Counted from the first letter of the stretch, positions 44,383 to 53,720 are shown. The stretch is DNA of 64,000 nt from Paraclostridium dentum (GCF_012922555.1 NZ_WIPK01000001.1:1-64000), one strand, 5' to 3'. Translations and numbers: made by a program. The notes: generated by a model from the sequence alone, not told the origin.

Positions 44383-46005
44383 TTATTTATTTTTTTTCCA
44401 TGTATATACATAAAAGCTTAATACTTCTTTTATTGAATTTCCTATGAATGTATAAGACTCATCATCTAAGTTTGCTAATGAGACTCTAACAGACCACTCA
44501 GGACCAAAGAATCCATGACCACTTAGTAAAACTATAGAGTAATTGTTAGCTAGTTTAAATAACATGTCTGCAGGCTTATAATTGTCTTTTATGAAATTAG
44601 CAAAATCTTCACCGTAGTTATTTGTAGCCCACTTCATTATATCGAATATTACATAATAAGAAGCATCGTTTTTGTTTTCTATTAACTCTACTCCTAAAGC
44701 ATCATAGAAAAGCTTTTGTCTACGTTTACATATAGATATATTTACGCCTTTATAATTATCATCTTTGTCTATTAAAGCAAATGCTGAGAAAAATGCCATT
44801 TGAACTTGTTGAGGAGTTGATAAACCAGCAGTATGGTTAAGTGCAACCATTCTACTATCTGCAACTATTCTGTCCATAAATGATATTTTATCTGGGTTTA
44901 AACTCATATCGCTATAACGTTTATTTACAGATGCTTTTAAGTTATCAGGTAATTCATTTATAAGTTTTTCAAATACATTATTTTCATGTAAAGCTAAAGT
45001 ACCTAAACGCCAACCAGTTACACCAAAGTACTTAGAGAATGAATAAGCTCCTATAGTGTTATAAGGTAAGCTAGCCATTAAAGATTTAAAACCAGGTACA
45101 AAAGTTCCATAAACATCATCAGATATTATCATCAAGTTAGGATGATGGTTTGTAACTACATCAACTAAATTATTACAGCTATTTTCATCTAATGCTATAG
45201 ATGCTGGATTGTTAGGGTTAACTAAAAATAAAGCTTTTATAGATTTATCACAAAGTTTTTCTAATTCTTTTTTAGAATATTGCCAAGTGTGATTATTATT
45301 TTCATCTATTTCATCTGCATTTATAAAAACTACATCAAAGTTATATCTAGGTAAATGTGGTATTTCTAAATAAGGTGTAAATATAGGAGTCATAATAGCT
45401 ATTTTATCACCTTTTCTTAATAACTCATTAGCCATTAAAGAGTCGAATATATAACACATAGCAGCTGTTGCACCTTCTACTGCAAAGATGCTTAAAGGAC
45501 CACCTTTTTTAGTATCGTATTTCATTTCTTTTATTAAATACTTAGTAACTATTTGCTCTATATGAACGAGTATTCTATCAGGAGATGGATAGTTATCACC
45601 TATTATTGCATCAGCTAATTCAAATACCCAAGAGTCTGGATCAAAGTCAAATTCTTCTATTCCATAATCAACAATATCTTTAGCCAAATTAGCTCCAGGC
45701 ATATTTAAATTGTCATAAATATATTGATAAAAACGAGTAGCGATTCCTTCTTTTTTTGGCATACCAGCTAAATCGCCTTCGTTCCAAGTTCTACGAGTTT
45801 CGTTAACTGCAAATTGCCCAAATGTAAAAAATGCTTCACGAGGTGTTGCTGCTGTCCAGTTTGGATTACCACGACCAGCATCTAAAACTCTCCTTCCGCT
45901 TTCCATAGCTCTGAACTTAGCAAGCTTTATTAACTTGTCTTTAAATTCAAAAGGGCTAATTTTTCCATAAACATCATTGATTTCTTTAAAGTTATATCTG
46001 CGCAT
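44383..46005 (-). CDS. asdA: Bifunctional aspartate aminotransferase / aspartate 4-decarboxylase
   Basis: A 540-aa PLP fold-type I enzyme. Its length and the N-terminal extension (LDAGRGNPNW near 44, AFFTFGQFAV, RRTWNEGDLAGMPKKEGIA) are typical of L-aspartate beta-decarboxylases rather than ordinary transaminases. The PLP lysine is in YSFSKYFGVTGWRLG near residue 315, and NPNNPAS near 265 is the usual cofactor-site loop. It converts aspartate to alanine and CO2, giving energy or pH benefits when paired with an aspartate/alanine exchanger. ATG 46005 is preferred over GTG 46017, which touches the AAAGGAG site. Neighbouring alanine and YjeM-type transporters support a role in amino acid fermentation. 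Confidence 0.92.
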   Translation of the reverse strand: MRRYNFKEINDVYGKISPFEFKDKLIKLAKFRAMESGRRVLDAGRGNPNWTAATPREAFFTFGQFAVNETRRTWNEGDLAGMPKKEGIATRFYQYIYDNLNMPGANLAKDIVDYGIEEFDFDPDSWVFELADAIIGDNYPSPDRILVHIEQIVTKYLIKEMKYDTKKGGPLSIFAVEGATAAMCYIFDSLMANELLRKGDKIAIMTPIFTPYLEIPHLPRYNFDVVFINADEIDENNNHTWQYSKKELEKLCDKSIKALFLVNPNNPASIALDENSCNNLVDVVTNHHPNLMIISDDVYGTFVPGFKSLMASLPYNTIGAYSFSKYFGVTGWRLGTLALHENNVFEKLINELPDNLKASVNKRYSDMSLNPDKISFMDRIVADSRMVALNHTAGLSTPQQVQMAFFSAFALIDKDDNYKGVNISICKRRQKLFYDALGVELIENKNDASYYVIFDIMKWATNNYGEDFANFIKDNYKPADMLFKLANNYSIVLLSGHGFFGPEWSVRVSLANLDDESYTFIGNSIKEVLSFYVYTWKKNK

Positions 46006-46326
46006 ATATATACACACTCCTTTTTTATCTGCAATTAATATCTATAATGTAACAAAATATTAAAAAGTTTACCCATTTAATATATATATTATTATATATA
46101 ATTTTTAAGAAAAATAAAGTATAAAATAAAAAGAAAGAAAATTTAATAAAGTTTAAATATATTAAAACTTAAATTAATAATACGAAAGTCGAAAAATACT
46201 TTAATTTGTTTGGTTTTAAATAAAATGTCTAAAAAAAAAATGAAAATATCAAAGGAAATCATGAGAAAAAAATAGAAATTTTTAATATAATTATTTTTAA
46301 TTTGGTTTTTATAAGTGGGGGGTAAA
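46006..46326. other. AT-rich divergent intergenic region (asdA / kinase gene)
   Basis: Very AT-rich, holding the divergent starts of asdA and the first kinase. I see AT-rich -10-like sequences on both strands (for example TATAAT near 46287 on the plus strand) but no promoter I would assign firmly, no RNA gene and no small reading frame with a ribosome binding site. Confidence 0.5.
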
Positions 46327-47472
46327 ATGAAATATAAATGTATTGAGGAAGATATATTAAAATCCTCGCCTACTCCATATATAGTTGGAGAAATATGCAA
46401 AACAACAGATAAAAAAAATGTAATAAAAATCAATTCTATAAGTGAAACACTAAAAAACATTTTAGCTACGGATGAAACTGAGATAGTAGGCGAAGAAAAA
46501 TTTCATATTTTAGATGAAAATAAAAGCATAGATATATTTGAGCATATAATAAATGAAAAAAAAGTAAGCGTTAATATTAAAAATAGTAACTCGAATTTTG
46601 AATTAATATCTACAAACTTATATGATAATAATTATGTAATTTGGTTTGTTGATAAAAATGAACAAATAGAACATGAAATCAACAATAAAATAAGAGGTGA
46701 TTTTTTTGCTAATCTATCTCATGAACTTAGAACACCATTAAATATAATTTTTAGTTCACTTCAGGTTTTAGACTTAAAATTAAAAAATATAGAAAAAAAA
46801 GAAGATCAATCAATCACAAAATACATAAATATGGCAACTCAAAATACCTACAGATTACTTAAATTAGTAAACAATCTAATTGATTCAAACAAAATAACAG
46901 CTGGATACTTTGAATATAATCCTCAAAATTACGATATTGTATATTTTGTAGAAAGTATTTGCCAATCTATCGTAGACTTTGCTAAGCAAAAAAATATAGA
47001 AGTTATATTTGATACGGATATAGAAGAAAAAATAATTTCTTTCGACTTAGATAAAATGGAGCGAATAATATTGAATATATTATCTAATTCAATTAAATTT
47101 ACAAAAGAACAAGGAAAAATAGAAATTTACATAAGAGAATCAAATGAAATGCTAGAAATAGAAATATCTGATGATGGAATAGGAATACCTCAAAATAAAC
47201 TAAATTCTATATTTGAAAGATTTAAACAAGTAGAAAATAATACAATAAGAAGTGGAGAAGGTAGTGGAATAGGTTTATACCTAGTGAAAAGCTTAGTTGA
47301 TATGCATGGTGGGGATATAGCTGTTGAAAGTGAACTTGGATCTGGGACAACATTTAAGATAAGGATACCTGCCGAATTAGAAGAAGAATATGAATGTAAT
47401 ATAATAGAAAAAAACCTACAAAATTCGTATATAGAAAAAATAAAAGTAGAATTTTCTGATATTTATGCATAA
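46327..47472 (+). CDS. Soluble sensor histidine kinase (orphan, paralogue 1)
   Basis: A 381-aa cytosolic kinase without membrane segments. N-terminal PAS-like sensor (1-115, starting EEDILKSSPTPYIVGEI), HisKA with phospho-acceptor His in NLSHELRTPLN near 137, and HATPase with N box (NILSNSIKF), G1 DDGIGIP, F box FERFKQ and G2 GEGSGIGLYLV. It ends in KVEFSDIYA, almost the same tail as the next kinase. No response regulator is nearby. In clostridia such orphan PAS kinases often feed Spo0A; that is inference. The ATG at 46327 follows GTGGGGGG. Confidence 0.92.
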   Translation: MKYKCIEEDILKSSPTPYIVGEICKTTDKKNVIKINSISETLKNILATDETEIVGEEKFHILDENKSIDIFEHIINEKKVSVNIKNSNSNFELISTNLYDNNYVIWFVDKNEQIEHEINNKIRGDFFANLSHELRTPLNIIFSSLQVLDLKLKNIEKKEDQSITKYINMATQNTYRLLKLVNNLIDSNKITAGYFEYNPQNYDIVYFVESICQSIVDFAKQKNIEVIFDTDIEEKIISFDLDKMERIILNILSNSIKFTKEQGKIEIYIRESNEMLEIEISDDGIGIPQNKLNSIFERFKQVENNTIRSGEGSGIGLYLVKSLVDMHGGDIAVESELGSGTTFKIRIPAELEEEYECNIIEKNLQNSYIEKIKVEFSDIYA

Positions 47473-47479
47473 ACAAAGG

Positions 47480-47509
47480 TCTCGATTACAAATTGTAATC
47501 GAGATTTTT
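47480..47509 (+). terminator. Terminator of kinase gene 1
   Basis: TCTCGATTACAA / TTGTAATCGAGA (47480-47491 and 47493-47504) then T5. Confidence 0.88.
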
Positions 47510-47518
47510 GTATTTATT

Positions 47519-47527
47519 TGCTATAAT
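47519..47527 (+). promoter_or_regulatory. Extended -10 of kinase gene 2
   Basis: TGCTATAAT, a full extended -10, 40 bases before the start; the -35 region would overlap the preceding terminator and is weak. Confidence 0.5.
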
Positions 47528-47567
47528 TAAAGTATAAATTCGGGATACAGAATAAGGGGAGATAAAT

Positions 47568-49433
47568 TTGGTCGTTCATAGTTATGAAGATGTTTTGCAA
47601 GTATGTCCTATACCGTATGTATGGGGAAAACGTATAAGTAATAAAAATGGAAGTTTTGACTATATAATTGAGGGTGGAAATGAATTACTACTAAAAAAAT
47701 TAAAAATGGAAAGTGAGGAGGAGATATTAAATAAGGATGTATGTGAGATATTAGGGATATCAAAAGATGAAATTGAATTATTTGATAAAGTAAGTAATAA
47801 TAAATTTACAAGATATCAGTATGTTTGTAATTTAAAAGATATATATAAAGTAACTTTAAATATAGATAAATATGATAATTTTTATATGTGGTTTCAGGTT
47901 TATCATGTAAGTAGCAATTACAACTTACTAATCCAAAATAATTTGAAAGCTATAATTTGGACAAAAGATATTAATGGTAGATACATAAAAATCAATAGGA
48001 ACTTTGAAGAATTAGTAGGCATGCCTAAAGGGGAAATAATAGGTAAAAAAAATAAAGAACTTGAAATTCACAATGGATTTGAACATATGGAAGAATATGA
48101 AAAGCTTATATTAGACAAAAAAGAAGATGCTATTGAAAAAATAATATTTGAAGATAATAAATGGGTAAGCATTTTTATACATCCAATGATTGATGAAGAT
48201 AAAAATGTCATAGGTACATATGGTTTTAAGATTTATGATTATGTAAATTCAAAAACTCCAATAGGAATAGAAAATAGAAATAAAATGTTAGAGATAATTG
48301 TAGATAACTTACCTATACCTATTTTTTATAAGGATGTACAAGGTGTGTACCTATATTGCAATGAAGCTTTTGGAGAATTACTAGAATTAGATAGAAAAAA
48401 AATTATTGGTAAAAAAGATTATGATTTGAATTTAAAAGAAGACAAAATAGTAGAATATAGGGAAGCTGATGACAAAGTAATAAAACATAAAATTACAAAT
48501 GTATATGAAGATTTTATGGAAAGAAGCGCAGGGGATAAATATGTAGAAATAACTAAAGTTCCTTTATGGGATTATAGAAAAAAGGTAATAGGTGTAATTG
48601 GGATTATAATAGATTTAACTCAAAAAAAAGCCACCGAAAGAGAACTTGAAAAGCTTAGATTAGACTTTTTTTCAAATTTAACTCATGAATTTAGAACTCC
48701 ATTAAATCTAATATTTTCATCGCTTCAGTTAATAGACCAAAGTATCCCAAAAATAGAAAAAGGGGACCTTAATATATTAATACGATATCTAAATATAATA
48801 GATCAAAATGGTATGCGGCTTTTAAAATTAGTAAATAATTTAATTGATTCAACAAGAATTGATTCAGGGTGTGTAGATTATAATCCTCAAAATCAAGATA
48901 TAATAAGTTTTGTAGAAAATATATGCGATTCAGTTGTAGAGTTTAGTAAGTCTCAAAGCATAGAACTAATATTTGACACTGATCAGGAAGAGAAAGTAGT
49001 ATCTTTTGATAGTGACAAAATGGAGAGAGTAATACTAAACTTATTATCTAATGCAATAAAATATAATAAGGAAAATGGTCAAATAGATGTAGGTATTAGA
49101 TGTAACCCAGAACATATAAATATAAGTGTTAAAGATACTGGAGTAGGAATACCTAACGATAAAATTAATGATGTATTTGAGAAATTTAAGCAAGTTGATA
49201 ATAGATTGACTAAAATAAGTGAGGGTAGCGGAATTGGATTATCTATAGTTAAGTCTTTAGTTGAATTACATGATGGAACTATAAATGTAAACAGCAAAGT
49301 AGGAGTTGGAACAGAGTTTGAAGTGAAAATTCCAAATCAAATAGTTTTACAAGATTCAAGTAAAAATTCTATTCAAAATGAATCTATTGATATAGACAAA
49401 AAAATACAAATAGAGTTTTCTGATATATATTAA
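47568..49433 (+). CDS. Soluble multi-PAS sensor histidine kinase (orphan, paralogue 2)
   Basis: A 621-aa cytosolic kinase. The N-terminal module (1-120, EDVLQVCPIPYVWGKRI) resembles that of the preceding kinase; two further PAS domains follow, at about 125-225 (AIIWTKDINGRYIKINRNFEELVG) and 240-355 (PIFYKDVQGVYLYCNEAFGELL), the second followed by a PAC-like stretch ending in GVIGIIIDLTQKK. HisKA has NLTHEFRTPLN near 377, HATPase has LLSNAIKYN, DTGVGIP, FEKFKQ and GSGIGLSIV. It ends KIQIEFSDIY. TTG start with GGGGAGAT. The catalytic halves are so similar to the upstream kinase that duplication with gain of PAS domains is likely. No partner regulator in the window. Confidence 0.93.
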   Translation: MVVHSYEDVLQVCPIPYVWGKRISNKNGSFDYIIEGGNELLLKKLKMESEEEILNKDVCEILGISKDEIELFDKVSNNKFTRYQYVCNLKDIYKVTLNIDKYDNFYMWFQVYHVSSNYNLLIQNNLKAIIWTKDINGRYIKINRNFEELVGMPKGEIIGKKNKELEIHNGFEHMEEYEKLILDKKEDAIEKIIFEDNKWVSIFIHPMIDEDKNVIGTYGFKIYDYVNSKTPIGIENRNKMLEIIVDNLPIPIFYKDVQGVYLYCNEAFGELLELDRKKIIGKKDYDLNLKEDKIVEYREADDKVIKHKITNVYEDFMERSAGDKYVEITKVPLWDYRKKVIGVIGIIIDLTQKKATERELEKLRLDFFSNLTHEFRTPLNLIFSSLQLIDQSIPKIEKGDLNILIRYLNIIDQNGMRLLKLVNNLIDSTRIDSGCVDYNPQNQDIISFVENICDSVVEFSKSQSIELIFDTDQEEKVVSFDSDKMERVILNLLSNAIKYNKENGQIDVGIRCNPEHINISVKDTGVGIPNDKINDVFEKFKQVDNRLTKISEGSGIGLSIVKSLVELHDGTINVNSKVGVGTEFEVKIPNQIVLQDSSKNSIQNESIDIDKKIQIEFSDIY

Positions 49434-49434
49434 T

Positions 49435-49485
49435 AAAAAGCCTAAATCAAGTATGTAGTAACAATTACTTAATTTAGGCTTTTTT
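49435..49485 (+). terminator. Terminator of kinase gene 2
   Basis: Arms 49435-49453 and 49466-49484 pair AAAAAGCCTAAAT...AAGTA with TACTT...ATTTAGGCTTTTT, one mismatch, ending in a T-tract. Confidence 0.9.
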
Positions 49486-49570
49486 ACGCTTAAGAAAATT
49501 ATACTTAACTAACTTTTGTGGATAACTTATGTAACATAGTTATGCAAATGTTTTGGTAAAAGTAAAAAAT

Positions 49571-49650
49571 GACATTTTGAGCAACGGACGGAGTCGTTGG
49601 CGACATAAAGTGGTTCGCAGACGTAGTCGCTCAAGTGAAGCGAATTTTTT
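49571..49650 (+). repeat. GC-rich structured element with twin GAC-GNA-GTC hairpins
   Basis: Much richer in GC than its surroundings. TTGAGC (49577-49582) pairs with GCTCAA (49629-49634) and encloses AAC-G-GAC-GGA-GTC-GTT (49583-49598) and, after a linker, GC-A-GAC-GTA-GTC-GC (49617-49630, sharing bases with the closing stem). TTCGC (49614-49618) can instead pair with GCGAA (49640-49644) in front of T6, like a terminator. The kinase gene already has its own terminator and the next gene is on the other strand. Could be a small RNA or an intergenic palindromic repeat unit. Confidence 0.6.
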
Positions 49651-49664
49651 ATTAACATGTTGTA

Positions 49665-50213
49665 CTAAATTTTTATATTGAGTAAGTAGTATAAGTTATA
49701 AAATATTAAATTTATAGAAATAAATTTTAAAACCTTATTAACATATCTTTCACCTTTTGAACTGGTTTTTAATCTGGATAGCTTGAAATTAAAACCTAAA
49801 GGGAAAAATAAATCAACACCTTCATATGTGAAAATGTCTAATAATATATGAGAGGCATATCCCAAAAACATACCATATGCGGAACAAATCAATATAATAT
49901 TTTTATCACCTATTAAAACTACTAATTTTAGAAACTCTGATAGAATTAATAAAAATAAAAGACTATGAGTAAATCCTCTATGTTTTGTTCGCTTTGAAAT
50001 AAACTTTGACAAGTGAGGCCATTTTTTACTCATATAAGACTTTCTAGTATCTAAATCAGGTAACAAAGATCCCAAATTAGCAAACTGAAAATAAATAAAA
50101 AAAAGCATCAATTTATATAAAGTATTAAAGTTATCTAAATATGCATTACTAAAAGCAGAAAACGTAAGAGCTGCAATTAAGTATCCTCCAGATGAATGTG
50201 TTTCCTTTGTCAT
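49665..50213 (-). CDS. DUF457 (YdjM-type) membrane-bound metal-dependent hydrolase
   Basis: A 182-aa membrane protein with four to five hydrophobic segments and the DUF457 motifs: THSSGGYLIAALTF at the N-terminus, LGSLLPDLDTRKS near 46-58, KHRGFTHSLLFL near 77-88 and GYASHILLDIFTYEGV near 117-132. The His and Asp residues fit a metal site. E. coli YdjM is LexA-regulated, but the function is not established. Its Lys-rich tail is normal. Start ATG preceded by AGAAAGGG. A single gene. Confidence 0.9.
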   Translation of the reverse strand: MTKETHSSGGYLIAALTFSAFSNAYLDNFNTLYKLMLFFIYFQFANLGSLLPDLDTRKSYMSKKWPHLSKFISKRTKHRGFTHSLLFLLILSEFLKLVVLIGDKNIILICSAYGMFLGYASHILLDIFTYEGVDLFFPLGFNFKLSRLKTSSKGERYVNKVLKFISINLIFYNLYYLLNIKI

Positions 50214-50330
50214 TAAAATACCCTTTCTAATAATTGGTTATTTAAACCTTATTATATATCAAAAAAAATGAATATGGAATCGAACAAATATAAAAACTTA
50301 ATTTATTTGAAAATAATATACTGTATACAA

Positions 50331-50359
50331 TTTAAAAATATAACAATTAGTAGTATAAT
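50331..50359 (+). promoter_or_regulatory. Promoter of the ClC gene
   Basis: TTTAAA (50331-50336), 17-base spacer, TATAAT (50354-50359). Confidence 0.5.
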
Positions 50360-50389
50360 AAAAATGATGGGAAAAAAGGAGGATGCTAA

Positions 50390-51958
50390 ATGGAGAAAGA
50401 AAAAACATGCAATCTATTAAAGCATACTGAAAATTTAAAGTTTAAACTTATATTAGAAAGTACTATAATAGGTGCGATTGTTGGAGTTACGATAGTACTT
50501 CACAGAATATTATTAGAAAAAGTAACTAATGTATTTATGTGGTTTTACTCTAATAGTAGAGGAAATTTAGTAAATACTATATTGTTATTTGGATTATTAA
50601 TCATAAGTGGATATGTAGTAGGTCTTATGGTAAAAAAAGTACCATTAATTAGTGGTAGTGGTATACCTCAAGTAGAAGGAATACTAATGAAAAAATTAAA
50701 AGGCAGTTGGTTAAGTGTTTTAATAAATAAATTTGTAGGTGGACTTATAGCCTTAGGAGCTGGATTATCTCTAGGAAGAGAAGGCCCTTCTGTTCAAATG
50801 GGAGCCAGTATAGGTGAGGGATTTGCAAAAATATTTAAAAGAGTTAGTGTTGAAGAAAAATATTTAATAACTAGTGGAGCAAGTGCAGGGTTAGCAGCAG
50901 CTTTTAATGCTCCTATATCAGGTGTAATGTTTGCCTTAGAGGAAGTTCATAAAAACTTTTCACCATTAGTACTACTTTCTGTTATGGCATCTGCATTAAT
51001 GTCTGATTTTATTACAAAAACATTTTTAGGAATTGGTAAATCTCTTAATTTTGTAGGAGTTAAAGTATTAGATTTAAAGTATTATTGGTTATTAATAATA
51101 TTAGGTATCATAGTAGGTATAAGTGGTGTTATATTTAATAGCGGAATTTTAAAAACTCAATCAATATTTAAAAAATCAAAATTAAGTACTGAAATAAAAG
51201 TAATAATCCCGTTTTTAATAACAGGTGTTGTGGGATTAACTGCACCAATTTTATTAGGTGGAGGACATGAACTTATAATGTCTTTAGATAAAAGCTCTAT
51301 GACATTAAAAATGCTATTATTATTTTTATTAGTTAAATATTTACTTACATTTGTAGGATTTGGATCAGGAGTTCCAGGAGGGATATTCTTCCCACTATTA
51401 GTATTAGGAGCATTAATAGGTAATATATTTGGTATAGTAGCAGTTAATGTGTTTGACATTCCTAGTATATATATCCTTAACTTTATAATACTTGCTATGG
51501 CAGGAAACTTTGCATCTATAGTAAAAGCTCCTATAACGGGAATTATACTAATATGTGAAATGACAGGAAGTTTTGACCATTTATTATCTCTTGCAATAGT
51601 ATGTGTAGTAGCATATGTTACATCAGATTTATTTAAATCAGAACCTATATATGAAAGCTTACTTGAAAGATGCTTAGAGAGCGGAAATGATAAATTTGAA
51701 TCTAACTCATCTAGAAAGAGTTTAATGGAAGTTGCAATCCATTTAGGTTGTGAAATAGAACATAAAAAAATAAAAGATGTAAAATGGCCAGAAAATTGTT
51801 TAATAGTATCTATAACAAGAGGCGGTAAAGAAATAATTCCAAGAGGTGACACTACATTACTCGGAGGGGATTATTTAACGATAATGGCAGATGAAGAAAA
51901 TTCTGCATGTGCTCTAGATTATGTAACAGATTTAACATCTAATATAAAATTATTATAG
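50390..51958 (+). CDS. ClC family chloride channel/antiporter with C-terminal TrkA-C domain
   Basis: A 522-aa protein with about ten membrane segments. The anion-site motifs are all present: GSGIPQVEG near residue 88, GREGPSVQMG near 127 (including the gating glutamate E), and GVPGGIFFPLL near 326. The last about 80 residues form an RCK_C/TrkA-C domain rather than a CBS pair, a common arrangement in Firmicutes, suggesting ligand control. Likely a Cl-/H+ exchanger or channel in pH and salt balance. AAAGGAGG precedes the ATG. Confidence 0.94.
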   Translation: MEKEKTCNLLKHTENLKFKLILESTIIGAIVGVTIVLHRILLEKVTNVFMWFYSNSRGNLVNTILLFGLLIISGYVVGLMVKKVPLISGSGIPQVEGILMKKLKGSWLSVLINKFVGGLIALGAGLSLGREGPSVQMGASIGEGFAKIFKRVSVEEKYLITSGASAGLAAAFNAPISGVMFALEEVHKNFSPLVLLSVMASALMSDFITKTFLGIGKSLNFVGVKVLDLKYYWLLIILGIIVGISGVIFNSGILKTQSIFKKSKLSTEIKVIIPFLITGVVGLTAPILLGGGHELIMSLDKSSMTLKMLLLFLLVKYLLTFVGFGSGVPGGIFFPLLVLGALIGNIFGIVAVNVFDIPSIYILNFIILAMAGNFASIVKAPITGIILICEMTGSFDHLLSLAIVCVVAYVTSDLFKSEPIYESLLERCLESGNDKFESNSSRKSLMEVAIHLGCEIEHKKIKDVKWPENCLIVSITRGGKEIIPRGDTTLLGGDYLTIMADEENSACALDYVTDLTSNIKLL

Positions 51959-52031
51959 AATTTTATTGAGTGTAATCACATATATATTAAAAATGTACAA
52001 GGTACAAATTTGATATATGATAGGTGATTGC

Positions 52032-53591
52032 ATGAGAAGAAAAAAGCTTATAATAAATGCAATAATAATGACATTCTCAACTATTATATTTGGATTTATA
52101 TCTATGTTTTTCAGGGTATATTTATCCAAGAAAATAGGACCGGAAGGAATGGGATTGTATCAGCTTATAATGTCTGTATATATTATGGCTGTAACATTTT
52201 CGAGTGCTGGAATCAGAATAGCAATTACAAGGCTTGTTGCAGAACAAGTAGGAAAAGGAAATAACAAGGGTATAAGAACTATAGTAAATAAAGGATGCAT
52301 ATACAGTTTGTTTTTTAGTATAGTAACATCTATTGTGCTTTTTTATGGAGCGGAATATATAGGAAATGTATTTTTAAAAGATGCAAGATCTGTGCTATCC
52401 TTAAAAATATTAGCTTACAGTTTACCGTTTATAGGAATTTCTTCTTGTTTAAGTGGTTACTTTTATGGAGCAAGAGAAGTTGTTAAATCTGTTTCCGCAG
52501 AAATTTTAGAGCATTTGTTAATGATGGCAATTTCAATAGCAGCTATTACTATATTTGTAGATACTAATATAGAAAACATATGTGCACTTATATGTGTAGG
52601 TATGGCTGTAGGTAATATAGTATCTTGCATATATGCCTACATATTGTGTGCACTTAAAACAAGACCATTAAGCAGAACTGTATGTTGCAGTAATTACAAT
52701 GAATGTAGAATTAGTGACATAAGCAAAATAGCATTTCCAATAGCATCAAGTTCATATATCCAAAGTGGACTTAGAACTATAGAAGATATATTAATACCTA
52801 ATGCTCTTAGAATGTCTGGAACTTCAATTTCAGCATCTTTGTCAATATTTGGAATGATAAAAGGTATGGCACTTCCTATAATAAATTTTCCAGCAGTATT
52901 TTTAAGTTCCTTTGCAACTTTGATAATACCAGAAATATCAGAAGCACACTCGTTAAATAGGAATAAAATGGTCAATTTTATAATTTCTAATGTATTTAGA
53001 ATAACATTTATAATATCAATATTTGCATCAGGTGTTTTTATTGCATTTGCAAGTGATATAGGAATCGCAGTTTATAGCAATAAAGATATAGGGCCTATAA
53101 TTAGAATTTTAGCCCCAGTAATACCTATAATGTATTTAGAAAGAATAATGGATGGGATTTTAAATTCTTTAAATAAGCAAGTTGCATTGTTAAAAATAAA
53201 TTTGTTTGATATGGTTATTAGAATTCTTATAATATACTTTATAATACCTACAAAGGGCATAGAAGGGTTTATATTAGTTATATTTGTAAGTAATATTATT
53301 AACTTTGGATTAAATATGATAAATGTTTTAAAAACTACTAAGTTACAATTTAAAATGTTTAATTGGGTTATAAAACCAATTTTATGCATAGGTGTAGCTG
53401 TTATAGTAGCTTCATTTATAGGATACAATATTATAAATAAAATATTTATTTCTATGGCTATATATATAGCTATGCTTATAATAACTAGATGTATAAGAAT
53501 AAAAGATCTTAATTGGGTAATAGATAGCTTTAGGCTAGCAAAAGATATAAATGTACATAGTATAAAATTATATAGTGATAGATATATATAA
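52032..53591 (+). CDS. spoVB: Stage V sporulation protein B / MATE-like polysaccharide flippase
   Basis: A 519-aa MVF/MATE-like membrane protein with about 14 segments, the same length as B. subtilis SpoVB (518). Typical are FGFISMFFRVYLSKKIGPEGMGLYQLIMSVY in the N-terminal part (residues 17-47), SAGIRIAITRLVAEQ, YFYGAREVVKSVSAEI and the FPAVFLSSFATLIIPEISE region. SpoVB acts in spore cortex synthesis, probably as a lipid-linked precursor flippase. ATG 52032 with AGGTG upstream is chosen over ATG 52017. A strong terminator follows. Confidence 0.9.
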   Translation: MRRKKLIINAIIMTFSTIIFGFISMFFRVYLSKKIGPEGMGLYQLIMSVYIMAVTFSSAGIRIAITRLVAEQVGKGNNKGIRTIVNKGCIYSLFFSIVTSIVLFYGAEYIGNVFLKDARSVLSLKILAYSLPFIGISSCLSGYFYGAREVVKSVSAEILEHLLMMAISIAAITIFVDTNIENICALICVGMAVGNIVSCIYAYILCALKTRPLSRTVCCSNYNECRISDISKIAFPIASSSYIQSGLRTIEDILIPNALRMSGTSISASLSIFGMIKGMALPIINFPAVFLSSFATLIIPEISEAHSLNRNKMVNFIISNVFRITFIISIFASGVFIAFASDIGIAVYSNKDIGPIIRILAPVIPIMYLERIMDGILNSLNKQVALLKINLFDMVIRILIIYFIIPTKGIEGFILVIFVSNIINFGLNMINVLKTTKLQFKMFNWVIKPILCIGVAVIVASFIGYNIINKIFISMAIYIAMLIITRCIRIKDLNWVIDSFRLAKDINVHSIKLYSDRYI

Positions 53592-53624
53592 GAAAAGAGT
53601 TTGCATATTGCAAACTCTTTTCTT
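53590..53624 (+). terminator. Terminator of spoVB
   Basis: AAGAAAAGAGTTTGCA / TGCAAACTCTTTTCTT (53590-53605 and 53609-53624), TAT loop. Confidence 0.93.
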
Positions 53625-53657
53625 GTATTTAAATAGAAATAAATTTTGAGAAATTAT

Positions 53658-53686
53658 TGAATATTAAGAAATATATGGATATAATT
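53658..53686 (+). promoter_or_regulatory. Promoter of the ABC importer operon
   Basis: TTGAAT (53658-53663), 17-base spacer, TATAAT (53681-53686). Start expected near 53693, about 106 bases before the first gene. Confidence 0.65.
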
Positions 53687-53720
53687 AACGTGTAGAAAAA
53701 AATAGTATATAAATGAAATT

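Noticed and set aside
46187..46193. AGTCGAA upstream of the first orphan kinase, one mismatch from a Spo0A box
   Set aside because: Too short and imperfect in an AT-rich region; it would be appealing for a kinase of the sporulation pathway but is not supported.
51157..51852. A 231-codon minus-strand frame inside the ClC gene
   Set aside because: Antisense to conserved coding sequence, no SD, composition typical of a shadow frame.
52028..52264. A 78-codon plus-strand frame in another phase at the start of spoVB
   Set aside because: Overlaps the conserved SpoVB N-terminus and lacks any family feature.
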